Assembly: GCA_947627805.1 (NCBI GenBank)
Contig: CANQXB010000015.1
Span: 1-13,999, forward strand
Source: an uncultured Bacilli bacterium
GTDB lineage: Bacteria > Bacillota_I > Bacilli_A > RF39 > UBA660
Length of the DNA stretch: 13,999 nucleotides
Direction of reading: 5' to 3'
Part shown: one piece after another, positions 1-6,894 of the stretch
How the letters are laid out: each line of letters begins with the position of its first letter
Position numbering within the stretch: the first letter of the stretch is position 1
Notes under the pieces: generated by a model
Database searches by the model: none
What the model was told of the DNA's origin: nothing
What the model saw: the letters and a program-made list of their open reading frames with translations, nothing else
Program-made: the position numbers and the translations under genes

Positions 1-1
1 T

Positions 2-514
2 AGTCCTGAAGTTGAAGAGCCTATTTCTAATGACAATCAAGATAAAACTTCAAAAGAAGATAAAAAGCAAACTTCAAACAGCAAAGATACAGCTACCAAT
101 AATAAACAAAATGATAATAATGTTTCGGATAATAAGCAACCATCTAATAATGAAGTTAAAGAAAAGCATACTTGCAATAACAATGATGAGGGATATGTAA
201 AATGGCTAAACAACTTATCTAAAACTTATGATACATTAAGATTTTACAATAGTTATGAAGAGGCTTATAATGACGGCGATAGAATTGCTAGGAATTATTT
301 ATATGGATTCTTCATTTCACCGGCTCCTAGTGAATATTCTGACGATACTTGTGAGGCAAAGATTTATTCAATTAGTTTTTATGTTCCCAAAAAACTTTGT
401 GAAGATAATGACATGATTTATCTTCCAAATAGTGTTTCATTTGAAAATGGAAATGGTATAAGTGCTATCCAATATTTAAAAAGTCTTGGATATGCTTGTA
501 CCGGAAAAAATTAA
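2..514 (+). CDS. Partial unknown protein, low-complexity linker plus Cys-containing C-terminal domain
   Basis: The frame is open from base 2 to a TAA at 512-514, followed at once by a second TAA. It gives at least 170 residues, and the start lies outside the window. Residues 1-56 of the visible part are low complexity and rich in Asn, Asp, Lys, Ser and Gln, typical of a flexible linker in exported Gram-positive proteins. Residues 57-170 form a compact-looking domain with four cysteines (58, 117, 133, 166 of the visible part) and many aromatics (YDTLRFY, YLYGFFISPAP). Paired cysteines and the linker suggest a secreted or lipid-anchored protein, but the N-terminus that would show a signal peptide is missing. 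I do not recognise the family. It precedes the adhesin and is separated from it by a hairpin terminator. Confidence 0.8.
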   Translation, partial: SPEVEEPISNDNQDKTSKEDKKQTSNSKDTATNNKQNDNNVSDNKQPSNNEVKEKHTCNNNDEGYVKWLNNLSKTYDTLRFYNSYEEAYNDGDRIARNYLYGFFISPAPSEYSDDTCEAKIYSISFYVPKKLCEDNDMIYLPNSVSFENGNGISAIQYLKSLGYACTGKN

Positions 515-531
515 TAAGTAACAATAATTTT

Positions 532-558
532 AAAAATAAGTGAAAACTTATTTTTTTT
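532..558 (+). terminator. Rho-independent terminator between the partial gene and the adhesin
   Basis: AAAAATAAGT (532-541) pairs with ACTTATTTTT (546-555) around a GAAA tetraloop, and Ts continue to 558. The stem is AT-rich, so termination may be incomplete. It ends only 23 nt before the adhesin ATG at 582, leaving no room for a promoter after it. The adhesin is therefore probably transcribed by read-through, or the hairpin acts as an attenuator. Confidence 0.7.
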
Positions 559-581
559 ATGACAAAATGGAGGTGTTTATA

Positions 582-3500
582 ATGAAAGGAAAAAATTTTA
601 TTTTTATCATAATTTTTTTATTATTATTACTATTAGATGTAAATATAGTTAAAGCCGATACAGCTAAAGTAACATCTAAAAACGTCGGCGATTACTATCA
701 TGCCCATATGGAAAGTTCAAGTCATTTTAATAGATATGGGCAAATTCTTAATACTAAAATATCAAGTGGAGTAAGTGTGGGAGCTCAAGCATATTGTATT
801 GCTCCGGGCGAAGTAATGAATCGTTCTAAAACTTATAATGTTTATAATTATGATGATACAAGCATTTTAGATTTAGTAAATAATTCTCAAGAAAAACCAA
901 CTAATCAATTAACACTAGAGCAATTAAGAAAAATGCAATTATATGCTCATTATGGATATGGTTATGGAACTCATACTGATAGCATTTATATTGTCGCAAC
1001 TCAAATGCTTATTTATAGAACTATTGAGCCAACAGTATTTACTAATACATTATGTACTGATGGCTGTTCTAAAGTCAACGATCCTGCTACTGTTACAAAT
1101 GCTATGAACGAAATCCAAGCACTTGTAGATAATCATTCAGTAACTCCTAGTTTTAATGGAACATCTATAAAACTAAAGAAAGGCGAAACGCAAGAATTGG
1201 AAGATACCAACAATGTTTTAAGTCAATTCTCGGTTGATAGTTGTAACAATTGTACAGCCCAAATTAATGGAAATAAACTATCAATAACTACTGAAAATGG
1301 TGGCGAAGTAAGTGTTACATTAGTTAAAAATGGTCGAGGCTCTTATGACCATAGTGTTTTATTTTTAACTCTAGCCGATTCTCAAAACCTAATAACAAAT
1401 GGTAATGTAGACCCCATTTATGCAAGAGTTTCTGGTGAAGCAAGTGAGGGTTATATCGAGATTACCAAAGTTGACTCTGAAAATAATAGTTGTGAGGCAC
1501 AGGGTGATGCTAAATTAGTCGGAGCTATTTATGGCATTTATAATGAAGACGGGGAAGAAGTTGATACTTTAACAATTGGTAGTAATTGTAAAGCCAAATC
1601 TAGAGCTCTTGAAGTTGGAAATTACACCGTAAGAGAAAAAACACCAAATGTCGGTTATAAAATAGACACCAAAACTTATAATGTAACTATTGAAGAACAC
1701 GACCAAGTTGTTTCTGTAACTTCTAAAGAAGAAGTTTATAAATTTGATTTTCATTTATTTAAAGTCAAAAGTGATGGCACAACTGGTGAAATAGAAACCG
1801 AGCCAAATGCGGTATTTGATATAATTTTAATTAGTAAAAGTAAAAAGGTAGGCACTATTACTACTGATGATAAAGGTCGAGCAAAAATAACTTTACCTTA
1901 TGGAAGATATAGTGTTTGTCAAACTAAAGGAGCTCTTGATTCAGAAGATGCAAGATGTTTTGAAATTGATATTAAAAATAAAGATGTTGATAAAGTAATC
2001 AATAACGGACCAATAAAGGCACGAATTAAAGTTACAAAAATAGATTCCGTTACGAAAGAAGAATTGCCTATTGCCGGTATAAAATTTAAGATAAAAAATT
2101 TAGATACTGGCGATTATGTTTGTCAAATGGTTAGTTACCCTACTAATGAAAAATTATGTGTATTTCAAACAAATGAAGAAGGCATTTTATATACGCCATA
2201 CGGATTAGAAGTTGGTCATTATCAATTAGAAGAAATTGACCAAGTCATTGATGGATACTTGTGGAATAGAGAGCCATTAAAATTTGAAGTTAAAAAAGAT
2301 GCTGAATTCACTTTTGATGATGATTTAGGAGTAATATTAGAAGTTGAATTTGAAAATCAAGAAGTTCGTGGCAAAATAGTTATTCATAAAACAGGCGAAG
2401 AATTTGTTATTGAAGATGGCAATTTCACTTATGAAGAAATTGCTTTAAAAGGCATTAAATTTGGTTTATATGATGAAAAAGGCAAATTGATTGCTACAGC
2501 TATAACAAATAAAGATGGCTATGCTGAATTTTTGGATTTAAAACTTGGCAAGTATATTTTAAAAGAAATTGAAACTATTGATGGTTATGTTTTAGATACT
2601 AAAGAATATGAGTTCAATTTAGAATATCGAGACCAATATACCCCAATCATTGAACAAGAAATCACTTTAAAAAATTATCTAAAAAAAGGTAAGATTGAAA
2701 TAACAAAAGTTGATATTTCGACAGGTAAGCCTTTACCTAATACTTTAATTGAAGTTTATACTATTGATAATGAATTAATCTTTAGTGGTCGAACTGATAA
2801 ATACGGAAAAATTATTATCGAGAACTTAAAAACAGGTAAGTATTATTTCTTGGAAAAGGAAGCTCCTAGAGGATATCATGTTAATAAAGATAAAATGTAC
2901 TTTGAGATAAAAGAAGATGGCGAAATTGTTAAATCAGAAATGAAAGATGTTCCTATTACTGGAAAATTAGAATTTACTAAAACCGACATCTCAACTGGTG
3001 AGCCACTTCCTAATACTTTAATTGAAATTTATACAATTAATGATAAATTAATTTTTAGAGGAAGAACTGATGAAAATGGCAAAATTTTTATTAAAAGACT
3101 AAGATATGGAAGATACTATATTTTAGAAAAAGAAGCCCCTGAGGGCTATGTCTTAAATCCTGAAAAAATGTATTTTAGCATAAGAAGAAATGGTGAGATT
3201 GTTAAAGCCAATATGGAAAACAAACTAATTACTGGTACTTTGGAATTCACAAAAACGGACATCTCAACCGGTAATCCACTTCCTAATACATTGATTGAAG
3301 TTTACACTGATAAAGATGAGCTAATTTTTAGTGGTTTAACTGATGAAAATGGCAAAGTTATTATTGAGAATTTAAAATATGGAAAATACTATATTTTAGA
3401 AAAACAAGCACCGGATGGCTACATTTTAAATCCCGAGAAAATGTTCTTTGAAATTTTAGAGGATGGAATTGTAGTAAAAAGTGACATGACTAATGAAAAA

Positions 3501-3614
3501 ATACCTGTTCCTAAAACTTCAGCCAATGAATCAACAATAATTGATATAATTGCTTTAGTTTGTATATTCGCAGGTATTGGGTTTTTGATATATGATGAAA
3601 AAAGAAAAAAATAA
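582..3614 (+). CDS. Sortase-anchored thioester-domain/Cna-B repeat adhesin (SpaA-like)
   Basis: This is a 1010-aa surface protein. The ATG at 582 is chosen because GGAGG at 569-573 sits just upstream and a clean signal peptide follows (residues 1-25, hydrophobic core, likely cut after VKA). Residues about 40-200 look like a TQXA thioester domain: Cys72 in AYCIAPG and Gln141 in VATQMLIYR match the pair that forms an internal Cys-Gln thioester used for covalent attachment to host or partner surfaces. Residues about 290-970 are SpaA/Cna-B modules, ending in three 91-aa repeats (703-793, 794-884, 885-975). Each repeat carries the TK[VT]D lysine and the LEKxAPxGY glutamate of isopeptide-forming domains. 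The C-terminus has VPKTS (976-980), a hydrophobic span and a KRKK tail, a variant LPXTG sorting signal. Ten other cysteines lie before residue 527, and after that only one occurs, in the membrane span. The sortase gene overlaps it by 23 nt. It may stabilise mating pairs or bind a host surface; which one is not shown. Confidence 0.92.
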   Translation: MKGKNFIFIIIFLLLLLLDVNIVKADTAKVTSKNVGDYYHAHMESSSHFNRYGQILNTKISSGVSVGAQAYCIAPGEVMNRSKTYNVYNYDDTSILDLVNNSQEKPTNQLTLEQLRKMQLYAHYGYGYGTHTDSIYIVATQMLIYRTIEPTVFTNTLCTDGCSKVNDPATVTNAMNEIQALVDNHSVTPSFNGTSIKLKKGETQELEDTNNVLSQFSVDSCNNCTAQINGNKLSITTENGGEVSVTLVKNGRGSYDHSVLFLTLADSQNLITNGNVDPIYARVSGEASEGYIEITKVDSENNSCEAQGDAKLVGAIYGIYNEDGEEVDTLTIGSNCKAKSRALEVGNYTVREKTPNVGYKIDTKTYNVTIEEHDQVVSVTSKEEVYKFDFHLFKVKSDGTTGEIETEPNAVFDIILISKSKKVGTITTDDKGRAKITLPYGRYSVCQTKGALDSEDARCFEIDIKNKDVDKVINNGPIKARIKVTKIDSVTKEELPIAGIKFKIKNLDTGDYVCQMVSYPTNEKLCVFQTNEEGILYTPYGLEVGHYQLEEIDQVIDGYLWNREPLKFEVKKDAEFTFDDDLGVILEVEFENQEVRGKIVIHKTGEEFVIEDGNFTYEEIALKGIKFGLYDEKGKLIATAITNKDGYAEFLDLKLGKYILKEIETIDGYVLDTKEYEFNLEYRDQYTPIIEQEITLKNYLKKGKIEITKVDISTGKPLPNTLIEVYTIDNELIFSGRTDKYGKIIIENLKTGKYYFLEKEAPRGYHVNKDKMYFEIKEDGEIVKSEMKDVPITGKLEFTKTDISTGEPLPNTLIEIYTINDKLIFRGRTDENGKIFIKRLRYGRYYILEKEAPEGYVLNPEKMYFSIRRNGEIVKANMENKLITGTLEFTKTDISTGNPLPNTLIEVYTDKDELIFSGLTDENGKVIIENLKYGKYYILEKQAPDGYILNPEKMFFEILEDGIVVKSDMTNEKIPVPKTSANESTIIDIIALVCIFAGIGFLIYDEKRKK
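2688..3506 (+). repeat. Three tandem 273-bp repeats encoding 91-aa Cna-B modules
   Basis: Exact in-phase units lie at 2688-2960, 2961-3233 and 3234-3506, coding for adhesin residues 703-975. The motif DISTGxPLPNTLIE recurs in all three, as do LEK(E/Q)AP and a closing MxxDG or MxN segment. The DNA copies differ at many silent sites, so duplication is not very recent. The second and third units are the most alike in protein. Copy number in such arrays often varies between strains by recombination. Confidence 0.9.
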
Positions 3615-4203
3615 GAGTCGATTTTTTAAAATTGGCTCTCTTTTAATTCTTTTATCTATATTTGGGATTCTAATTTATTATGCAAATATTTATATTTCAA
3701 ATAAAAATAATGAAAATTTAGTAAATGAATTTTTTACTACTTATGCTCATAAAGATGAAGAAGTTATTAAAAATAATAACACTACTTCTAATGAAATTAA
3801 TTATATTGGTATTTTAGAAATTCCAAAAATTAATTTAAAAAGAGGTTTTCTTTCTCTCGGTGATAAAAATAACAATGTTAATAAAAATATTGAAGTATTG
3901 AAAAATTCAACAATGCCTGATGAAGATAAAAGTTTACTGGCTATTGCCGGTCATTCAGGAAATGGAAAAAGGTCTTATTTTAAATATTTATATAAACTAA
4001 ATACTAATGATTTAATTTATGTTTATTATAAAGGTATCAAGTACACTTATGAAATTGTTTCTAAATATGATGTATTAAAAGATGGTGATATTGAAGTTAT
4101 TAGGTCTAATAATAAGATGTTAGTATTAACCACTTGTAGTCAAACAGATAGAACTAAGCAAATAGTAATTGTCAGTAATTTAATCAATCAAGAGATTTTT
4201 TAG
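3592..4203 (+). CDS. Sortase (membrane-anchored cysteine transpeptidase)
   Basis: A 203-aa protein with an N-terminal membrane anchor (about residues 13-36) and a sortase fold. His121 lies in AGHSG, Cys182 in LVLTTCS, and Arg187 five residues after the cysteine (TDRTKQIVIVS); these are the three catalytic residues of the family. YIGILEIPKINL before the core matches the conserved first strand of class B/D-like sortases, but the exact class cannot be set by eye. The start overlaps the last 23 nt of the adhesin gene (ATG at 3592, or at 3595), and no strong ribosome binding site is seen, so translation is probably coupled. The arrangement makes it the likely dedicated enzyme that cuts the adhesin at VPKTS and joins it to the cell wall. 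Confidence 0.93.
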   Translation: MMKKEKNKSRFFKIGSLLILLSIFGILIYYANIYISNKNNENLVNEFFTTYAHKDEEVIKNNNTTSNEINYIGILEIPKINLKRGFLSLGDKNNNVNKNIEVLKNSTMPDEDKSLLAIAGHSGNGKRSYFKYLYKLNTNDLIYVYYKGIKYTYEIVSKYDVLKDGDIEVIRSNNKMLVLTTCSQTDRTKQIVIVSNLINQEIF

Positions 4204-4218
4204 GAGGTGCTTTAAATT
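4202..4218 (+). promoter_or_regulatory. Strong ribosome binding site feeding an ATT start
   Basis: AGGAGGTG at 4202-4209 is a near-perfect Shine-Dalgarno. The only in-frame codon at normal spacing that begins the VirB6-like protein is ATT at 4216-4218, directly after an in-frame TAA (4213-4215). The first in-frame ATG (4288) has no Shine-Dalgarno. Confidence 0.65.
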
Positions 4219-5523
4219 TTTCTTTTAGATATTCAACCAGTTAAACAAAGTTTTATAAATGACATTTTTAGGTCTATTTTTTGGAATATGTCTAAAGGTG
4301 TTCTATGGGCATTAAATAATATCTTTAATACAATTGACAAAGTATGGCGATATCGATTTTTTGATAATGAGTATGTTAATAAAATATTTGGTGGAGCTTT
4401 AATTGTAGCCTGTAGTTGGTTAGTTTTAAAAACCATTATAGAACTAGTTATGAATTATATAATAAAAAATGATGAAAGAAGTAGTCCGTTTGTAGTATAT
4501 CGAGGAGTTTTAATTGCTATAGTTATGATGTTTTTAATAACACCCCTATTTCAATTTGGACAAAATGTTTCAACTGCATTAAATGATGCTGTTTTAGAAG
4601 TGTCGAGTATGACCGATACTAATTCGGATACTTCTCTTTCATCTTCCATCATTAGAGCAATGGTATATGATAATGAAATGGAAGAAGATAAGATAGAAGA
4701 ACTTGTTTCTAATTATAAAACCATAGATATTAACGAAACCACAGGGGGTTTTGTTGGTTTAGGTGATGTATATGTCTACTCTCTCAACTTTTTTATGTTA
4801 TTTGTTATTTCAATTATTATGGTTTTTTTATTATTTTATGTCGGTATTCAGATTGCATCTCGAGTAATGGAAATAGCCCTCTATAAAGTTATCGGACCTT
4901 TTTGTTGTACTTCATTAACTACTAGCCAAGCAGGAGCATTTAATGTTTGGTGCAAATCAACAATGGGTGCTTTTCTAGTAACCGTTGTGCAGTTTGTATG
5001 TATCGGACTATTATTAAACCTATGTGCTGATGCATCAAATGACACTGGTATTGGAGCAAGTATCTTTCTTATATTAGGAGCTTTAATATTCATTATTACT
5101 ACACCGACAATTATTAAAACTCTTTTAAATCAACAATCCGGAGTTTCGGAAGGACTTGGTGGTATTCAATCAATTATAGCAATGGCATCTTCAACTGGAA
5201 GAGGTTTAAGTTATGCCAAAGATAAAGCTGTTTCGATAGGCTCAGCTATTGTTAGTGGTGGCACTAAATTAGGAAGAGGGTTTGTAAATATGGCAAATAA
5301 ATTTAGGGAATCTAGTCCAGAGATGCCGGACTCAGCTAATATGGATTTTAAAAAACATAATAATTATTCAGCATCTCAAAAAAATAACAATTTCTTTAAT
5401 TCTAATAATAATCCATCTCAAAGTAATGGAAATAGATTCAGAAATTCATCATCAATAAATCCAATGAGGAATCTTTATATTAATCAAAATAAAATGAAAA
5501 ATAATGTTAGGAAATGGACATGA
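4216..5523 (+). CDS. VirB6/TrbL-like conjugation channel membrane protein
   Basis: This polytopic protein has 435 aa if it starts at the ATT at 4216, or 411 aa from the ATG at 4288. Numbering from the ATT, hydrophobic spans lie near residues 58-79, 94-114, 189-210, 252-270 and 280-298. The TPTIIKTLL(N)xxxG segment and a Gly/Ser-rich stretch follow, then a long polar Asn/Ser-rich tail. This layout matches the VirB6/TrbL-type proteins of Gram-positive ICEs, which form part of the inner-membrane channel. The upstream 24 codons (LLDIQPVKQSFINDIFRSIFW) look like a normal amphipathic N-terminus and sit behind a perfect ribosome binding site, so I prefer the long form. The gene follows the sortase by 12 nt and ends in an ATGA overlap with the next gene, implying a single operon. 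The non-AUG start is an inference. Confidence 0.82.
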   Translation: MFLLDIQPVKQSFINDIFRSIFWNMSKGVLWALNNIFNTIDKVWRYRFFDNEYVNKIFGGALIVACSWLVLKTIIELVMNYIIKNDERSSPFVVYRGVLIAIVMMFLITPLFQFGQNVSTALNDAVLEVSSMTDTNSDTSLSSSIIRAMVYDNEMEEDKIEELVSNYKTIDINETTGGFVGLGDVYVYSLNFFMLFVISIIMVFLLFYVGIQIASRVMEIALYKVIGPFCCTSLTTSQAGAFNVWCKSTMGAFLVTVVQFVCIGLLLNLCADASNDTGIGASIFLILGALIFIITTPTIIKTLLNQQSGVSEGLGGIQSIIAMASSTGRGLSYAKDKAVSIGSAIVSGGTKLGRGFVNMANKFRESSPEMPDSANMDFKKHNNYSASQKNNNFFNSNNNPSQSNGNRFRNSSSINPMRNLYINQNKMKNNVRKWT

Positions 5524-5795
5524 TATATCTTATTCCTAAAAATATAAAAACAAAAAATGAAATATTTAAAGGATTTGGATTTGTTGAATTATTAGTAATG
5601 GCATTAATGTGTGGTATAGGTTATTTATTACAACTATTCACAAGTAACTTTTATTTAAAAATTTTTCTTTTCACATTCTTTCCAATATTAACTTTCTTAT
5701 TACTATTTCCACTACCTAATGGTGGTAATACTTTTATGTTTTTAAAGAAATTTGTTATATACCAAAAACGTCAAAAAATGTATAAATATAAATAA
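5520..5795 (+). CDS. PrgI-family (VirB3-like) conjugation membrane protein
   Basis: A 91-aa protein beginning IYLIPKNIKTKNEIFKGFGF, followed by two closely spaced membrane helices (about residues 20-36 and 44-62) and a basic C-terminal tail (FLKKFVIYQKRQKMYKYK). Length, paired helices and position directly after the VirB6-like gene match the PrgI/VirB3 family, which contacts VirB4 in type IV secretion. I place the start at 5520 rather than at the in-frame ATG at 5514: AGGA at 5509-5512 is too close to 5514 but correctly spaced for 5520, and this gives an ATGA overlap with the upstream stop (translational coupling). A terminator follows about 90 nt downstream. Confidence 0.82.
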   Translation: MIYLIPKNIKTKNEIFKGFGFVELLVMALMCGIGYLLQLFTSNFYLKIFLFTFFPILTFLLLFPLPNGGNTFMFLKKFVIYQKRQKMYKYK

Positions 5796-5884
5796 TATAT
5801 TGTTTTAAATAGAAATAATTAAAAAAATATGCTATCGTTTAATAGTACATCGGTTTTATAAAAATACACCACTTTTTTTGAATT

Positions 5885-5914
5885 AAGATTATCAAGAAAT
5901 TGGTAATCTTTTTT
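5885..5914 (+). terminator. Rho-independent terminator after the PrgI-like gene
   Basis: AAGATTATC (5885-5893) pairs with GGTAATCTT (5902-5910), nine pairs including one T-G, around an 8-nt loop. The T-run extends to 5914. It closes the adhesin-sortase-VirB6-PrgI transcript and separates it from VirB4, which is normally in the same operon. Confidence 0.75.
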
Positions 5915-5948
5915 ATTATTGCAATTTAACGAATTTAAAATTAAGTGG

Positions 5949-5999
5949 AATATCACTTGATTAAGATTTAATATCACACAAAAGGAGGTGATATTAAAT
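5949..5999 (+). promoter_or_regulatory. AATATCAC repeats and a perfect 12-bp hairpin over the ribosome binding site
   Basis: AATATCAC occurs at 5949-5956 and again at 5970-5977, 21 bp apart (two helical turns), and inverted as GTGATATT at 5988-5995. The last two are the core of a perfect inverted repeat: ATTTAATATCAC (5966-5977) and GTGATATTAAAT (5988-5999) with a 10-nt spacer. The right arm includes the end of the AAGGAGGTG ribosome binding site and the AT of the start codon at 5998. As RNA it would partly sequester initiation; as DNA it is a classic dyad operator. A weak -10 candidate, TAAAAT at 5936-5941, lies upstream. Confidence 0.6.
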
Positions 6000-6219
6000 G
6001 CTAAAAAGAAAAACTTTTGAAGTTAGTACAGCTATGCTAGTTTTAGATGAAATTCTACACGACCTTTATGGTTCTTATTTTAATCAACTTCCAAAGAATG
6101 TAAGACATACTTTAGAAAAATTAATAAGACAAGTTGCAGATGAACTAGATAGAGGCTATCCAAAAGAAGATACAATTACCGATATTTTAATTAGAGAAAT
6201 ATCATACGAAAAAAAATAA
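5998..6219 (+). CDS. Small helical protein of unknown function (73 aa)
   Basis: The ATG at 5998 follows AAGGAGGTG at normal spacing. The protein is soluble, charged and probably all-helical (LVLDEILHDLYGSYFN, RHTLEKLIRQVADELDRGYP), with no signal peptide, membrane span or cysteines. I do not recognise it. Its transcript is boxed in by a terminator on each side (5885-5914 and 6227-6257), and its start lies inside a dyad element, so it looks independently controlled. That setting suits a small regulator or an antitoxin-like protein, but nothing in the sequence proves either role. Confidence 0.75.
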   Translation: MLKRKTFEVSTAMLVLDEILHDLYGSYFNQLPKNVRHTLEKLIRQVADELDRGYPKEDTITDILIREISYEKK

Positions 6220-6226
6220 TGGAAAG

Positions 6227-6257
6227 GATACAAAGGTTAGTAACTTTTGTATCTTTT
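6227..6257 (+). terminator. Rho-independent terminator after the 73-aa gene
   Basis: GATACAAAGG (6227-6236) pairs with CTTTTGTATC (6244-6253), ten pairs including one G-T, with a 7-nt loop and TTTT at 6254-6257. It ends 22 nt before the next start codon (6280). The downstream genes, including virB4, must therefore depend on read-through or on a promoter within the 73-aa gene. Confidence 0.75.
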
Positions 6258-6279
6258 ATTTAGATGGGAGGTTTTAAAA

Positions 6280-6879
6280 ATGAGTGTTTTACAAGAATAT
6301 GAAAGTGTAAGAAGTAGTATGGGTTATAGAAAATTTGATGCAATTAGTAATTATTTAGAGGAAAAATGTCCTAAAGAAGTAGTGGACAAATATTATGAAG
6401 AAATGAACTCAATATTAGATTTACCATTTTGTGAATTTGTGGAAAAAGGTCTTGAACTTAAGAAAAAATATAAAATAATACTTTTAAATGATATCATTTT
6501 TAAAGAGGAAGAGTTTCAAAAATTTAATAATTGGTACAACAAATCATTTAAACCATTTGAAATATTTGCCTGTGAAAATGGTTATGCCATATGTTTAGAC
6601 CAAGATGATTATATAAAAAAATCAAAAAAATCGATTCTTGGCAATGGTCATGACTATGAAAGAGTTTTTAAAGATTATATAAATTCTAATTTTAATGACT
6701 TAAAATCTATAATAAAATACGATTCTAAAAATAGTATATTTTGTGCTTATTGCGAAACATTAAAACAGGCTGAAGATGTTTGTTATGAGTTATCAAAATT
6801 ATATAAAGATAAAGACAAAATGATTGAACTTATTACTAATAAAGAAAAATATAATCACATACAAGAGATAAAAATATAG
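6280..6879 (+). CDS. Hypothetical protein (199 aa) in the transfer operon
   Basis: The ATG at 6280 is chosen because GGGAGG at 6266-6271 precedes it at 8 nt; an ATG at 6247 is in frame but lies inside the terminator. The product is a soluble, Lys/Glu-rich protein with no signal peptide or membrane span. The N-terminal half is predicted helical (YLEEKCPKEVVDKYYEEM). The middle is mixed and aromatic-rich (FEIFACENGYAICLDQDDY), and the C-terminal third contains a helix that would suit partner binding (ETLKQAEDVCYELSKLYKDKDK). Six cysteines are scattered, without a metal-binding pattern. I do not recognise the family. The following gene's ribosome binding site overlaps the TAG stop, so they are co-translated. 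Confidence 0.78.
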   Translation: MSVLQEYESVRSSMGYRKFDAISNYLEEKCPKEVVDKYYEEMNSILDLPFCEFVEKGLELKKKYKIILLNDIIFKEEEFQKFNNWYNKSFKPFEIFACENGYAICLDQDDYIKKSKKSILGNGHDYERVFKDYINSNFNDLKSIIKYDSKNSIFCAYCETLKQAEDVCYELSKLYKDKDKMIELITNKEKYNHIQEIKI

Positions 6880-6894
6880 GGAGGTTTTAATATT
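6879..6894 (+). promoter_or_regulatory. Ribosome binding site feeding a second ATT start
   Basis: GGGAGG at 6879-6884 overlaps the upstream TAG and lies 7 nt before ATT at 6892-6894. An open frame of 116 codons follows. The first in-frame ATG is at 7168, near the end of the frame, so the frame cannot be explained by a standard start. Confidence 0.65.

Noticed and set aside
12..200. Forward 62-aa frame with ATG at 12
   Set aside because: It lies in another frame of the partial gene at 2-514, which is open through the whole region, encodes a plausible domain and ends in a double TAA.
540..581. GTG at 540 as the adhesin start
   Set aside because: It lies inside the terminator hairpin, has no ribosome binding site and would put charged residues before the signal peptide; the ATG at 582 has GGAGG upstream.
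1569..1754. Reverse-strand 61-aa frame
   Set aside because: Antisense shadow of the adhesin, without a ribosome binding site.
4233..4436. Reverse-strand 67-aa frame
   Set aside because: Antisense shadow of the VirB6-like gene, including its non-AUG N-terminal part.
4881..5093. Reverse-strand 70-aa frame
   Set aside because: Antisense to membrane spans of the VirB6-like gene, with no start signals of its own.
6247..6279. Upstream ATG at 6247 for the 199-aa gene
   Set aside because: It lies within the terminator stem/T-run, and GGGAGG at 6266-6271 points to the ATG at 6280.
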